64,000 bases of DNA, taken from assembly GCA_003612335.1 (NCBI GenBank), contig RAYO01000016.1, positions 25,442 to 89,441 of the forward strand, in the 5' to 3' direction. This DNA comes from a bacterium 1xD42-67. Its GTDB lineage: Bacteria; Bacillota; Clostridia; Oscillospirales; Oscillospiraceae. The notes beneath the pieces were generated by a model, which saw nothing but the letters and a program-made list of their open reading frames with translations, was not told the DNA's origin and made no database searches. Shown here in pieces: positions 8,428-14,871 of the stretch; position 1 is the first letter of the stretch; each line of letters starts with the position of its first letter. Both the position numbers and the translations under genes were made by a program.

Positions 8428-8512
8428 AAGGAGGGCATTTTGGATAAAGAGGAAAACAGAGTTTTTTCTTTGGTCCTTTCTTTTTGAAAAAGAAAAGGCA
8501 GGAAAAGAGGTC
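8428..8512 (+). repeat. Dispersed hairpin element upstream of parB (copy 1)
   Basis: Contains CCTTTCTTTTT-GA-AAAAAGAAAAGG (8475-8498), preceded by AACAGAGTTTTTTCTTTGG and followed by CAGG. A related arrangement lies in sense orientation just upstream of argJ (55058-55135). An in-frame TTG with a ribosome-site-like GGAGGG could give a 15-residue peptide, but this looks like a by-product of the repeat. Confidence 0.5.
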
Positions 8513-8517
8513 ATGAT

Positions 8518-9417
8518 ATGGCAAAACGAAAGACAGAACTGGGCCTTGGCCGGGGGCTGAACGCCCTGCTGGGCGACCCGGAGCTGCCTGCTCAGGGAGA
8601 GGGTCCCATCACCCTGCCCATCTCTCAAGTGGAACCGGGCCTGAACCAGCCCCGGAAACGCTTCGAGCAAGGGGCGCTGGACGATCTGGCGGAGTCGATC
8701 CGGGTCCACGGGATCATCCAGCCGCTGACGGTCCGCCGTCTGGCCACCGGCTACTATCAGATCGTCGCCGGGGAGCGGCGGTGGCGGGCGGCAAAGGCCG
8801 CCGGGCTCACCCAGGTCCCCGTCGTGATCATCGAGGCGGACGACCGCAAGGTGATGGAGCTGGGCCTGATCGAGAACCTCCAGCGGGAGGACCTGAACCC
8901 TGCGGAAGAGGCCCGGGGCTTTCGGACCCTCATGGAGGAATACGGCCTGACCCAAGAGCAGGTGGCCCAGCAGATGGGCAAGTCCCGGCCCGCCATCGCC
9001 AACACCCTGCGGCTGCTGGCCCTGCCCGACGAGGTCATGGCTCTGGTGGAGGACGGCTCCCTCTCCGCCGGACACGCCCGGGCCATCCTGGGGGCCCCCT
9101 CCCCCGCCCTCCAGCGGGAGGCGGCCAAGAAGGTAGTGGCCGATCAGCTCTCCGTCCGGCAGACCGAGACGCTGATCCGAGCCCTCCAAAAGGAGGCCCC
9201 CAAAAAGGAGGCGCCCAAGGATCAGGGGCCCGACCTCTCCCTCTATCTGGGGGAGCTGGAAAAGGACCTCTCCGGACGCTTCGGCCGGAAGGTGAAGATC
9301 GCCCACAAGGGCAAAAAGGGCCGGATCGAGCTGGAGTATTACAACGAACAGGATCTGGAGGCCCTGCTGGCTCTGCTCCAGCGGCTGAGAGCTGAGGGAG
9401 GCGATCCCAATGGCTGA
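8518..9417 (+). CDS. parB: Chromosome partitioning protein ParB (Spo0J)
   Basis: Centromere-binding CTPase that loads at parS and spreads; 299 residues. The N-terminal ParA-contact motif GRGLNALLG is at 11-19, the arginine patch GERRWRA at 85-91, IENLQREDLNP at about 118-128, and a helix-turn-helix at about 143-168. The C-terminal dimerisation domain ends about residue 295. Two parS sites are present in this window. The start ATG lies behind AAAAGAGGTCATGAT. Its stop overlaps the next gene by 8 bases. It differs from the noc product in keeping the ParA-contact motif. Confidence 0.95.
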   Translation: MAKRKTELGLGRGLNALLGDPELPAQGEGPITLPISQVEPGLNQPRKRFEQGALDDLAESIRVHGIIQPLTVRRLATGYYQIVAGERRWRAAKAAGLTQVPVVIIEADDRKVMELGLIENLQREDLNPAEEARGFRTLMEEYGLTQEQVAQQMGKSRPAIANTLRLLALPDEVMALVEDGSLSAGHARAILGAPSPALQREAAKKVVADQLSVRQTETLIRALQKEAPKKEAPKDQGPDLSLYLGELEKDLSGRFGRKVKIAHKGKKGRIELEYYNEQDLEALLALLQRLRAEGGDPNG

Positions 9418-10000
9418 GGAAAGATCGGGGGCACAGCCCCTGGAGGAGGGCCGCGGTCAGCAGGGGCGGACCGCCAGCCGAGGCCAGCAGCGCCGCCGCC
9501 AGCGTTCTGTCTTCCAATATGTCGCGATCCTCTTCGCCGCCGCCCTGGTGCTCCTGTTCTACACCTATATGATGGAACAGCGGCAGTATGAACAGCTCCA
9601 GCGGGAGAACCAGGAGAATATCGACGATCTGAAGCAGTCGATCTCCGCCGTCCAGACCCTCCAGGGGATGACAGAAGAGAACAAACAGCTGAAGGAGCAG
9701 GCCAAAGAGCTGGAGGCCCGCCTCCAGGCGCTGGAGGGGCGGCTGGACACAGCGGAACAGGACCGGGCTTCCCTCCAGACCCAGCTCCAGAACGCGGGGC
9801 TGACCATCCAGGCCATGGATTGGTTCTGGCAGATCGACGAGGCATATGTCCGGGGGAGATACGCCCAGTGCCGGGAGCTGATCCAGCATCTGGAGGACGC
9901 CCAGCTGGCGGACTGCCTCCCCAGGGAGAGCATCACGGACAACGGCCGCTTCTCCCCTGCCGACCGGTATCTGGAGATCCGGGAGAAGGTCGTGAGATAG
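9410..10000 (+). CDS. Hypothetical single-pass membrane protein with coiled coil
   Basis: A 196-residue protein: a Gln/Arg-rich cytoplasmic N-terminus (1-33), one transmembrane helix at about 36-54 (VAILFAAALVLLFYTYM), then a long predicted coiled coil (55-125) and a helical C-terminal part to 196. This bitopic shape recalls FtsL/DivIC-type or other envelope scaffold proteins, but no specific motif supports a name. Its start overlaps the parB stop by 8 bases, so it is probably co-transcribed and coupled with parAB. A parS site lies 20 bases after its stop. Function unknown. Confidence 0.75.
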   Translation: MAEERSGAQPLEEGRGQQGRTASRGQQRRRQRSVFQYVAILFAAALVLLFYTYMMEQRQYEQLQRENQENIDDLKQSISAVQTLQGMTEENKQLKEQAKELEARLQALEGRLDTAEQDRASLQTQLQNAGLTIQAMDWFWQIDEAYVRGRYAQCRELIQHLEDAQLADCLPRESITDNGRFSPADRYLEIREKVVR

Positions 10001-10020
10001 CCCCTGAGAGAGCGGCGCTG

Positions 10021-10036
10021 TGTTCCACGTGAAACA
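10021..10036. promoter_or_regulatory. parS: parS centromere site 2
   Basis: TGTTCCACGTGAAACA matches the Spo0J consensus TGTTNCACGTGAAACA at every position. It lies in the short gap between the coiled-coil gene and serS, 25 bases upstream of the serS start codon. Confidence 0.95.
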
Positions 10037-10061
10037 TTATGATAAAGGAGATCAAGGAATC

Positions 10062-11363
10062 ATGCTCGACATCCGTTTCATCCGGGAGAATCCCGAGATC
10101 GTCAAGGAGAACATCAAGAAAAAGTTCCAGGAGGACAAGCTCCCCCTGGTGGACCAGGTACTGGCTCTGGACACCGAGAACCGGGCCGCCATGTCCGAGG
10201 CCAACGAGCTCCGGGCCGCCCGGAACTCCCTGAGCAAGAAGGTGGGGATGCTCATGGGCCAGGCCAAGAAGGACCCCTCCAAGCTGGCCGAGGCGGAGGA
10301 GGCAAAAGCCCAGGTGAAGGCCAACGCCGACCGGCTGGCCGAGCTGGAGGTCAAGGAGGGCGAACTGGCTGAGCAGATCCGCAAGATCATGCTGGTCATC
10401 CCCAACATCATCGACCCCTCCGTGCCCATCGGTCCTGACGACAGCGCCAATGTGGAGGTGGAGCGCTTCGGCGAGCCCGTGGTGCCCGACTTTGAGATCC
10501 CCTACCACACCGAGATCATGGAGTCCTTCAACGGGGTGGACATGGACGCCGCCGGCCGGGTATCGGGCAGCGGGTTCTACTATCTGATGGGGGACGTGGC
10601 CCGCCTCCACGAGGCGGTGCTGGCCTATGCCCGGGACTTCATGATCGGCAAGGGGTTCACCTTCTGCATCCCCCCCTTCCTGATCCACGGCAACGTGGTG
10701 GAGGGGGTCATGTCCCAGACCGATATGGAGGCCATGATGTATAAGATCGAGGGGGAAGACCTGTACCTCATCGGCACCAGCGAGCACTCCATGATCGGCA
10801 AGTTCATCGACCAGATCATCCCTGAGACCGCCCTCCCCCAGACCCTCACCTCCTACTCCCCCTGCTTCCGGAAGGAGAAGGGCTCCCACGGCATCGAAGA
10901 GCGGGGGGTCTACCGGATCCACCAGTTCGAGAAGCAGGAGATGATCGTGGTATGCCGCCCCGAGGACTCCATGGACTGGTATGAGAAGATGTGGCAGTGG
11001 TCGGTGGAGCTCTTCCGCTCTCTGGACATCCCCGTCCGCCAGCTGGAGTGCTGCTCCGGCGACCTGGCCGACCTGAAGGTGAAGTCCTGCGACATCGAGG
11101 CCTGGTCCCCCCGGCAGAAGAAGTATTTCGAGGTCTGCTCCTGCTCCAACCTGGGAGACGCCCAGGCCCGGCGGCTGAAGATGCGGGTCAAGGGCGAGAA
11201 GGGCACCTACCTCCCCCACACCCTGAACAACACCGTGGTCGCGCCCCCCCGGATGCTCATCGCCTTCCTGGAGAACAACCTCCAGGCCGACGGCTCCGTC
11301 CTGATCCCCAAGGTGCTCCAGCCCTATATGGGCGGCCTGGAGGTCATGGCACCCAAGAAGTGA
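10062..11363 (+). CDS. serS: Seryl-tRNA synthetase
   Basis: Class II aminoacyl-tRNA synthetase charging tRNA-Ser (and tRNA-Sec), 433 residues. The N-terminal antiparallel coiled-coil arm runs from about 20 to 110 (helical, charged). The catalytic domain shows motif 2 (YSPCFRKEKGSHG then the GVYRIHQFEKQE region) and motif 3 near the end (NNTVVAPPRMLIAFLENN). An in-frame upstream extension begins inside the parS site and lacks a ribosome site; the ATG at 10062 has AAAGGAGATCAAGG upstream. The stop TGA (11361-11363) directly abuts the stop of the convergent gene, forming TGATCA. Confidence 0.95.
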   Translation: MLDIRFIRENPEIVKENIKKKFQEDKLPLVDQVLALDTENRAAMSEANELRAARNSLSKKVGMLMGQAKKDPSKLAEAEEAKAQVKANADRLAELEVKEGELAEQIRKIMLVIPNIIDPSVPIGPDDSANVEVERFGEPVVPDFEIPYHTEIMESFNGVDMDAAGRVSGSGFYYLMGDVARLHEAVLAYARDFMIGKGFTFCIPPFLIHGNVVEGVMSQTDMEAMMYKIEGEDLYLIGTSEHSMIGKFIDQIIPETALPQTLTSYSPCFRKEKGSHGIEERGVYRIHQFEKQEMIVVCRPEDSMDWYEKMWQWSVELFRSLDIPVRQLECCSGDLADLKVKSCDIEAWSPRQKKYFEVCSCSNLGDAQARRLKMRVKGEKGTYLPHTLNNTVVAPPRMLIAFLENNLQADGSVLIPKVLQPYMGGLEVMAPKK

Positions 11364-11648
11364 TCACAGGGAGAGCGCGCTGAACAGGCCCAGGGGGATC
11401 CCCATAGCAGCCCCCTGGGCGAAGAGGCTCTTCCCGCTCAGGTCGTTCTGGGCATCCCGGAGCTCTATATAATGGGCGAACCGCGCCCTTGCCCCGTCGG
11501 GGAGGGCGCTCAGCAGGGCCGTCTCCTCCGCTTCGATCTCCCTGACGATCCGGCGGTAGCGCTCGATCTCCTTCTGGCTCCCCAGCCAGCGGGGGAGCTC
11601 GCGGCTCTCCAAAACGTGCTCATACAGACGGTCGAATGGTGGTAACAT
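11364..11648 (-). CDS. Small helical hypothetical protein, partner of the divergent XRE regulator
   Basis: A 94-residue protein, largely helical and charged, with a less polar glycine-containing C-terminus (QGAAMGIPLGLFSAL). The layout (acidic helices, then a DAQNDL segment, then a short hydrophobic tail) recalls the DUF6809 class of small clostridial proteins, but this is by eye and weak. The ribosome site is AAAGGAGGATGG. It is driven by a perfect consensus promoter at 11681-11709 and is divergent from a small XRE regulator, so it is probably controlled by it. It converges on serS with no intergenic base. Confidence 0.6.
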   Translation of the reverse strand: MLPPFDRLYEHVLESRELPRWLGSQKEIERYRRIVREIEAEETALLSALPDGARARFAHYIELRDAQNDLSGKSLFAQGAAMGIPLGLFSALSL

Positions 11649-11680
11649 AGTTCCATCCTCCTTTTACAAATGATGTTTTG

Positions 11681-11709
11681 ATTATAGCACTTCATTTTTG
11701 ACGTGTCAA
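11681..11709 (-). promoter_or_regulatory. Consensus sigma-A promoter with palindrome over the -35
   Basis: Minus strand TTGACA (11704-11709), 17 bases, TATAAT (11681-11686): both hexamers are exact consensus. The -35 lies within the 12-bp palindrome TTGACGTGTCAA (11698-11709), a plausible operator for the divergent XRE regulator. Confidence 0.85.
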
Positions 11710-11724
11710 CAAAGGAGTGGTAAA

Positions 11725-11970
11725 TTGTCGCTTTTCCATGAGCGGCTGCGCATCTGCCGCCAAACGAAAAACATGTCCCAAGAGGACATTGCTCACGAGC
11801 TCCACATCCGCTACTCCACTTATTGCAGATATGAACGGGGCGGGACGGAACCAACGATCTCTGACGCTGCCCGGATCGCCGACTACTTCGGCGTGTCTCT
11901 GGACTATCTGGCCGGGCGTACAGAGCGTCAGGAGCTCTGGCCCTGGCCCGACGCCCCACAAAACCAATGA
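11725..11970 (+). CDS. Small XRE-family transcriptional regulator
   Basis: DNA-binding protein of 81 residues: essentially one HTH_3 domain (about 5-60) with [20 protein letters not shown] forming the helix-turn-helix, and the usual family ending [12 protein letters not shown] chose TTG at 11725 because AAAGGAG lies 8 bases upstream; a longer frame would start inside the putative operator. It is divergent from the 94-residue protein and likely represses that promoter and perhaps its own. It shares its shape and the SxDYLxGRT ending with the second XRE protein at 20118. mscL follows within 13 bases. Confidence 0.82.
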   Translation: MSLFHERLRICRQTKNMSQEDIAHELHIRYSTYCRYERGGTEPTISDAARIADYFGVSLDYLAGRTERQELWPWPDAPQNQ

Positions 11971-11983
11971 AAGAGTGACAGCA

Positions 11984-12385
11984 ATGAAAGGATTCATGGA
12001 CGAATTCAAGCAGTTCATCGCCCGAGGCAGCGTGATGGACCTGGCCGTCGGCGTGATCATCGGCGGGGCCTTCAGCGCCATCACCACCTCGCTGATCAAC
12101 GACATCATCATGCCTCTCCTGGGCATCTTCACCAGCAGCGTCTCCTTCGCGGCGCTGTCCTTCACCGTCAACGGAGCGGTGATCGCCTACGGCAACTTCA
12201 TCCAGGCGGTGCTCAATTTCCTGATCATGGCCTTCATCGTCTTCTGTCTGGTGAAGGCGCTGAACAAGCTCCATCGGAAGAAGGAAGAGGCCCCTGCAGC
12301 CCCTCCCGCCCCTCCCCAGCCCACCGCTGAGGAGAAGCTCCTCACCGAGATCCGGGACCTTTTGAAGGAGAGAGCCGATGGCTGA
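11984..12385 (+). CDS. mscL: Large-conductance mechanosensitive channel MscL
   Basis: Membrane channel that opens under extreme turgor to release solutes, 133 residues. The N-terminal amphipathic helix [15 protein letters not shown] leads into TM1 with the family motif [16 protein letters not shown] sequence [13 protein letters not shown] (about 19-31), the gate region. TM2 is at about 70-92 ([19 protein letters not shown]), followed by a cytoplasmic helix. The linker before that helix is Ala/Pro-rich. The start ATG at 11984 has only a weak ribosome site (GAAAGAGTGACAGC) and may rely on coupling to the regulator upstream. It overlaps the next gene by 8 bases. Confidence 0.95.
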   Translation: MKGFMDEFKQFIARGSVMDLAVGVIIGGAFSAITTSLINDIIMPLLGIFTSSVSFAALSFTVNGAVIAYGNFIQAVLNFLIMAFIVFCLVKALNKLHRKKEEAPAAPPAPPQPTAEEKLLTEIRDLLKERADG

Positions 12386-12713
12386 GGAGAAGCGTCCCCT
12401 GGAGGGGGGCCGGGGCTATGTCCCCGCCTCCCCCGTGAAGCGGGCCCTGGCCTGGATCGGCGTGGTCTACATGCTGATCCTGGTGGCCCTCACCACTTAC
12501 TTCTATTTCACCGGCTCCGGCCTTCGGGGCCTGGGCCCTCTGCTCACGATCCCCGGACTGATCGGTCTGGGGATCGTAGCCCTGGTCTCCTGGCGGACCG
12601 CCGGCCGGCCGGGCAAGTGGCCCGCCATCGGTCTGGCGGCCCTCTGCTGGCTGCTGGCCCTGGCCACCCTGCCCATCGGCATCGCCGGGCTGATGTCCAA
12701 CTTCGGAGGCTGA
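12378..12713 (+). CDS. Hypothetical membrane protein (three helices)
   Basis: A 111-residue protein with a charged N-terminus and three hydrophobic segments at about 22-46 ([22 protein letters not shown]), 52-73 and 80-105. No recognised motif. Its ATG lies within the end of mscL (8-base overlap) and it ends 3 bases before rsmG, so it is part of an mscL-rsmG operon. Function unknown. Confidence 0.75.
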   Translation: MAEEKRPLEGGRGYVPASPVKRALAWIGVVYMLILVALTTYFYFTGSGLRGLGPLLTIPGLIGLGIVALVSWRTAGRPGKWPAIGLAALCWLLALATLPIGIAGLMSNFGG

Positions 12714-12716
12714 GCC

Positions 12717-13436
12717 ATGGAACAGATCATTTCCGCCGGACTGGAGGAGCTGGGGCTGACAGGCCGCGTCCCGAAGGACGCCCCCGCCCTGCTGGCCCAA
12801 TACGGACAGATGCTGCTGGAGAAGAACCAGGTGATGAACCTCACCGCCATCCGGGACTTGGAAGGCGTGGCCCGGCTGCACATGCTGGACTGCGCAGCCC
12901 TGCTGAAGTTCTGCGACTTTGAGGGCAAGACCCTCATCGACGTGGGCACCGGGGCGGGCTTTCCCGGGATGGTGCTGAAGATCCTGGTCCCCTCCCTAAA
13001 GCTCACCCTGCTGGACTCCCTGGGCAAGCGGCTGGACTGGCTCTCAGAGGTCTATGAGGACCTGGACTGCATGGACAGCATCACCGCCTTCCACGGCCGG
13101 GCGGAGGAATTTTCCGCCCCAATAAAGGGCTATCGGGACAGCTTCGACCTTGTCACCGCCCGGGCGGTGGCCGAGCTGCGGGTGCTGTGCGAACTGTGCC
13201 TCCCCTTCGTGAAGGTGGGGGGCCGGTTCCTGGCCATGAAGTCCACCAACAGCGATCAAGAGCTGGAAGACGCCGCCCACGCCATCAAGCTCCTGGGGGG
13301 ACGGATGGCCGGCGTGGAGGACTACAGGATCCCAGGCACAGAGGTGGTCCACCGGCTGATCATCATCGAAAAGGTGGCCCCCACTCTGAAGGGCTACCCC
13401 CGACGCTGGGCCAGGATGCAAAAAGAACCTCTCTGA
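12717..13436 (+). CDS. rsmG: 16S rRNA (guanine527-N7)-methyltransferase RsmG (GidB)
   Basis: SAM-dependent methyltransferase that modifies G527 of 16S rRNA, 239 residues, the usual length. The SAM-binding motif IDVGTGAGFPG is at about 74-84. The family-specific NLTAIRD (41-47), the TLLDSLGKRLDWL segment and TARAVAEL are also present. In Bacillus it lies with mnmE, mnmG, noc and parAB on one strand near the origin; here it is 5.5 kb past parB on the plus strand and mnmE/mnmG are absent. Its start ATG is directly behind the small membrane protein gene (GGAGGCTGAGCC). Confidence 0.95.
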   Translation: MEQIISAGLEELGLTGRVPKDAPALLAQYGQMLLEKNQVMNLTAIRDLEGVARLHMLDCAALLKFCDFEGKTLIDVGTGAGFPGMVLKILVPSLKLTLLDSLGKRLDWLSEVYEDLDCMDSITAFHGRAEEFSAPIKGYRDSFDLVTARAVAELRVLCELCLPFVKVGGRFLAMKSTNSDQELEDAAHAIKLLGGRMAGVEDYRIPGTEVVHRLIIIEKVAPTLKGYPRRWARMQKEPL

Positions 13437-13501
13437 CAAGCAGTTTCCAGGAAAAACGACTGAGATTTGTAAATTTTTTCTAAGATCTTTTCAAATAATG
13501 G

Positions 13502-13531
13502 TTGACGGACAGCAGATCTATGATATATATT
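13502..13531 (+). promoter_or_regulatory. Sigma-A promoter of minD-like gene
   Basis: TTGACG (13502-13507) followed by an AT-rich TATATATT tract; TATATA (13524-13529) gives 16-base spacing and TATATT (13526-13531) gives 18. Confidence 0.65.
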
Positions 13532-13557
13532 TAGATGTAGGTCAGGAGGTCATTTCC

Positions 13558-14292
13558 ATGGGGACGGTAATCTCGATCACATCAGGAAAGGGCGGCACCG
13601 GGAAGACCTCGATCACCGGCGGCGTGGCCGCCGCGCTGGCCCTGATGGACCACCGGGTCCTGTGTATCGACATGGACATCGGTCTGCGGAACCTGGACAT
13701 CACCCTGGGCCTGAACGACCGGGCCCTGATGGATTTTTCTGACGTGGCCCTGGGGCGCTGTCCCCTGGCCCGGGCGGCGGTGGAGCACCCCGATCTGAAG
13801 GGCCTGGCCCTCCTCACCGCCCCCATGTCCCTCCCCGCCAGCCTCACTGCGGACAAGGTGCGCGCTCTGCTGTCCACCGCCCGCACTGTATACGACTATA
13901 TCCTCATCGACTCCCCCGCCGGCCTGGGCCCGGGCTTCCGCCTGGCCGTCTGCGGGGCCGACCGGGCCCTGGTCGTCGCCACCAACGACGCCTCCTCCCT
14001 CCGAGACGCCCAGCGCACGGTAGCCGAGCTGGAGGACCTGCGCCAGGTCCATCTGGTGATGAACCGGATCCAGACCCGGCTGCTGCGCAAGCTGCGCGCC
14101 ACCATCGACGATGCGATGGATGCCGCCGGACTGCCCCTCATGGGGGTGGTCCCAGAGGATCCCCAGGTCATCCTGTGCGCCAACCTGGGCCAGCCTCTGG
14201 CCGTCCGGGGCCGGAAGGGCGCCGCTCTGGCCTGCTGGAACATCGCTTTGCGGCTGGAGGGCCAGCGGGTGCCGATCATGAAGATGCGATGA
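13558..14292 (+). CDS. minD: MinD-like septum-site ATPase
   Basis: ParA/MinD-family ATPase, 244 residues. The deviant Walker A SGKGGTGKTS is at 9-18, the A' motif CIDMDIGLRNLD at about 38-49, and Walker B DYILIDSPAG at about 117-126; the GLRNLD sequence is typical of MinD rather than ParA. The C-terminus (LEGQRVPIMKMR) does not show the clear amphipathic helix by which MinD binds membranes, and the protein is somewhat shorter than usual. No minC or minE is adjacent. The start ATG at 13558 was chosen for GTCAGGAGG upstream. It is followed by the mgsA-like gene, as in clostridial min clusters. Confidence 0.85.
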   Translation: MGTVISITSGKGGTGKTSITGGVAAALALMDHRVLCIDMDIGLRNLDITLGLNDRALMDFSDVALGRCPLARAAVEHPDLKGLALLTAPMSLPASLTADKVRALLSTARTVYDYILIDSPAGLGPGFRLAVCGADRALVVATNDASSLRDAQRTVAELEDLRQVHLVMNRIQTRLLRKLRATIDDAMDAAGLPLMGVVPEDPQVILCANLGQPLAVRGRKGAALACWNIALRLEGQRVPIMKMR

Positions 14293-14323
14293 TGCCCGAT
14301 ATCACAAAGGAGGTATTGATGCC

Positions 14324-14740
14324 ATGAACATCGCGATAATGAGCCACACGAAGAAGCAGGATCTGATGGTACAGTTCTGCACTGCCTACTGCGGTGTCCT
14401 GTCCAAGCATTCGGTCTGCGGCACCAACGCCACCGGACGCATGGTAGCCGAGGCCACCGGACTGCCTGTCAACCTGTTCCTGTCCCACGAGCACGGGGGC
14501 ATCGAGCAGATCGGCCAGCGGATCATCTACAATGAGATCGATATGGTCCTCTTCTTCAACTCCCCTCAGGACAACGAGATGGACAAAGACGTGCTGTATA
14601 TCACCCGCCTGTGTGACCAGCACTCCGTCCCGGTCGCCACCAATGTGGCCACCGCCGAGCTGCTCATCCACGGCCTGGCCCGGGGCGACCTGGACTGGCG
14701 GGAGGGCATGAACCCCAACCGGGTGCCCTTCGCCCTGTGA
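14324..14740 (+). CDS. Methylglyoxal synthase-like protein with altered active site
   Basis: Clear homologue of MgsA, 138 residues: it keeps the frame of the family (MNIAIMSHTKK, EATGLPVN, IDMVLFF, SVPVATNVATAELL). Key residues differ from E. coli MgsA when aligned by eye. The catalytic Asp71 in GGDQQ is Ile here (GGIEQ), His98 of PHDPD is Met (EMDKD), Asp20 is Thr, Thr47 of the phosphate loop ATGTTG is Ala (GTNATG), and Gly66 is His. His19 and Asp101 equivalents remain. It is therefore unlikely to convert dihydroxyacetone phosphate to methylglyoxal; a sensing or binding role is possible. It lies just downstream of minD. Confidence 0.85.
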   Translation: MNIAIMSHTKKQDLMVQFCTAYCGVLSKHSVCGTNATGRMVAEATGLPVNLFLSHEHGGIEQIGQRIIYNEIDMVLFFNSPQDNEMDKDVLYITRLCDQHSVPVATNVATAELLIHGLARGDLDWREGMNPNRVPFAL

Positions 14741-14760
14741 CCTGTCTGAACGGCATCCCG

Positions 14761-14800
14761 CGCTCCCGTCCCGACCCCGTGGATGGGAGCGTCTGTTTTT
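14761..14800 (+). terminator. Intrinsic terminator after the mgsA-like gene
   Basis: CGCTCCCGTCC, loop of 9, GGATGGGAGCG (one G-T pair), then TCTGTTTTT. Confidence 0.88.
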
Positions 14801-14871
14801 CAGGGCATGTCACGAAGGGCGGGCAGCCCTCTCGTCCTGCCGCATACACTTAAGAGAAAGGAATCTTCACT

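Noticed and set aside
8439..8487. 15-residue peptide (LDKEENRVFSLVLSF) ahead of parB
   Set aside because: It has a ribosome-site-like sequence but lies within a dispersed repeat and is probably a by-product of it.
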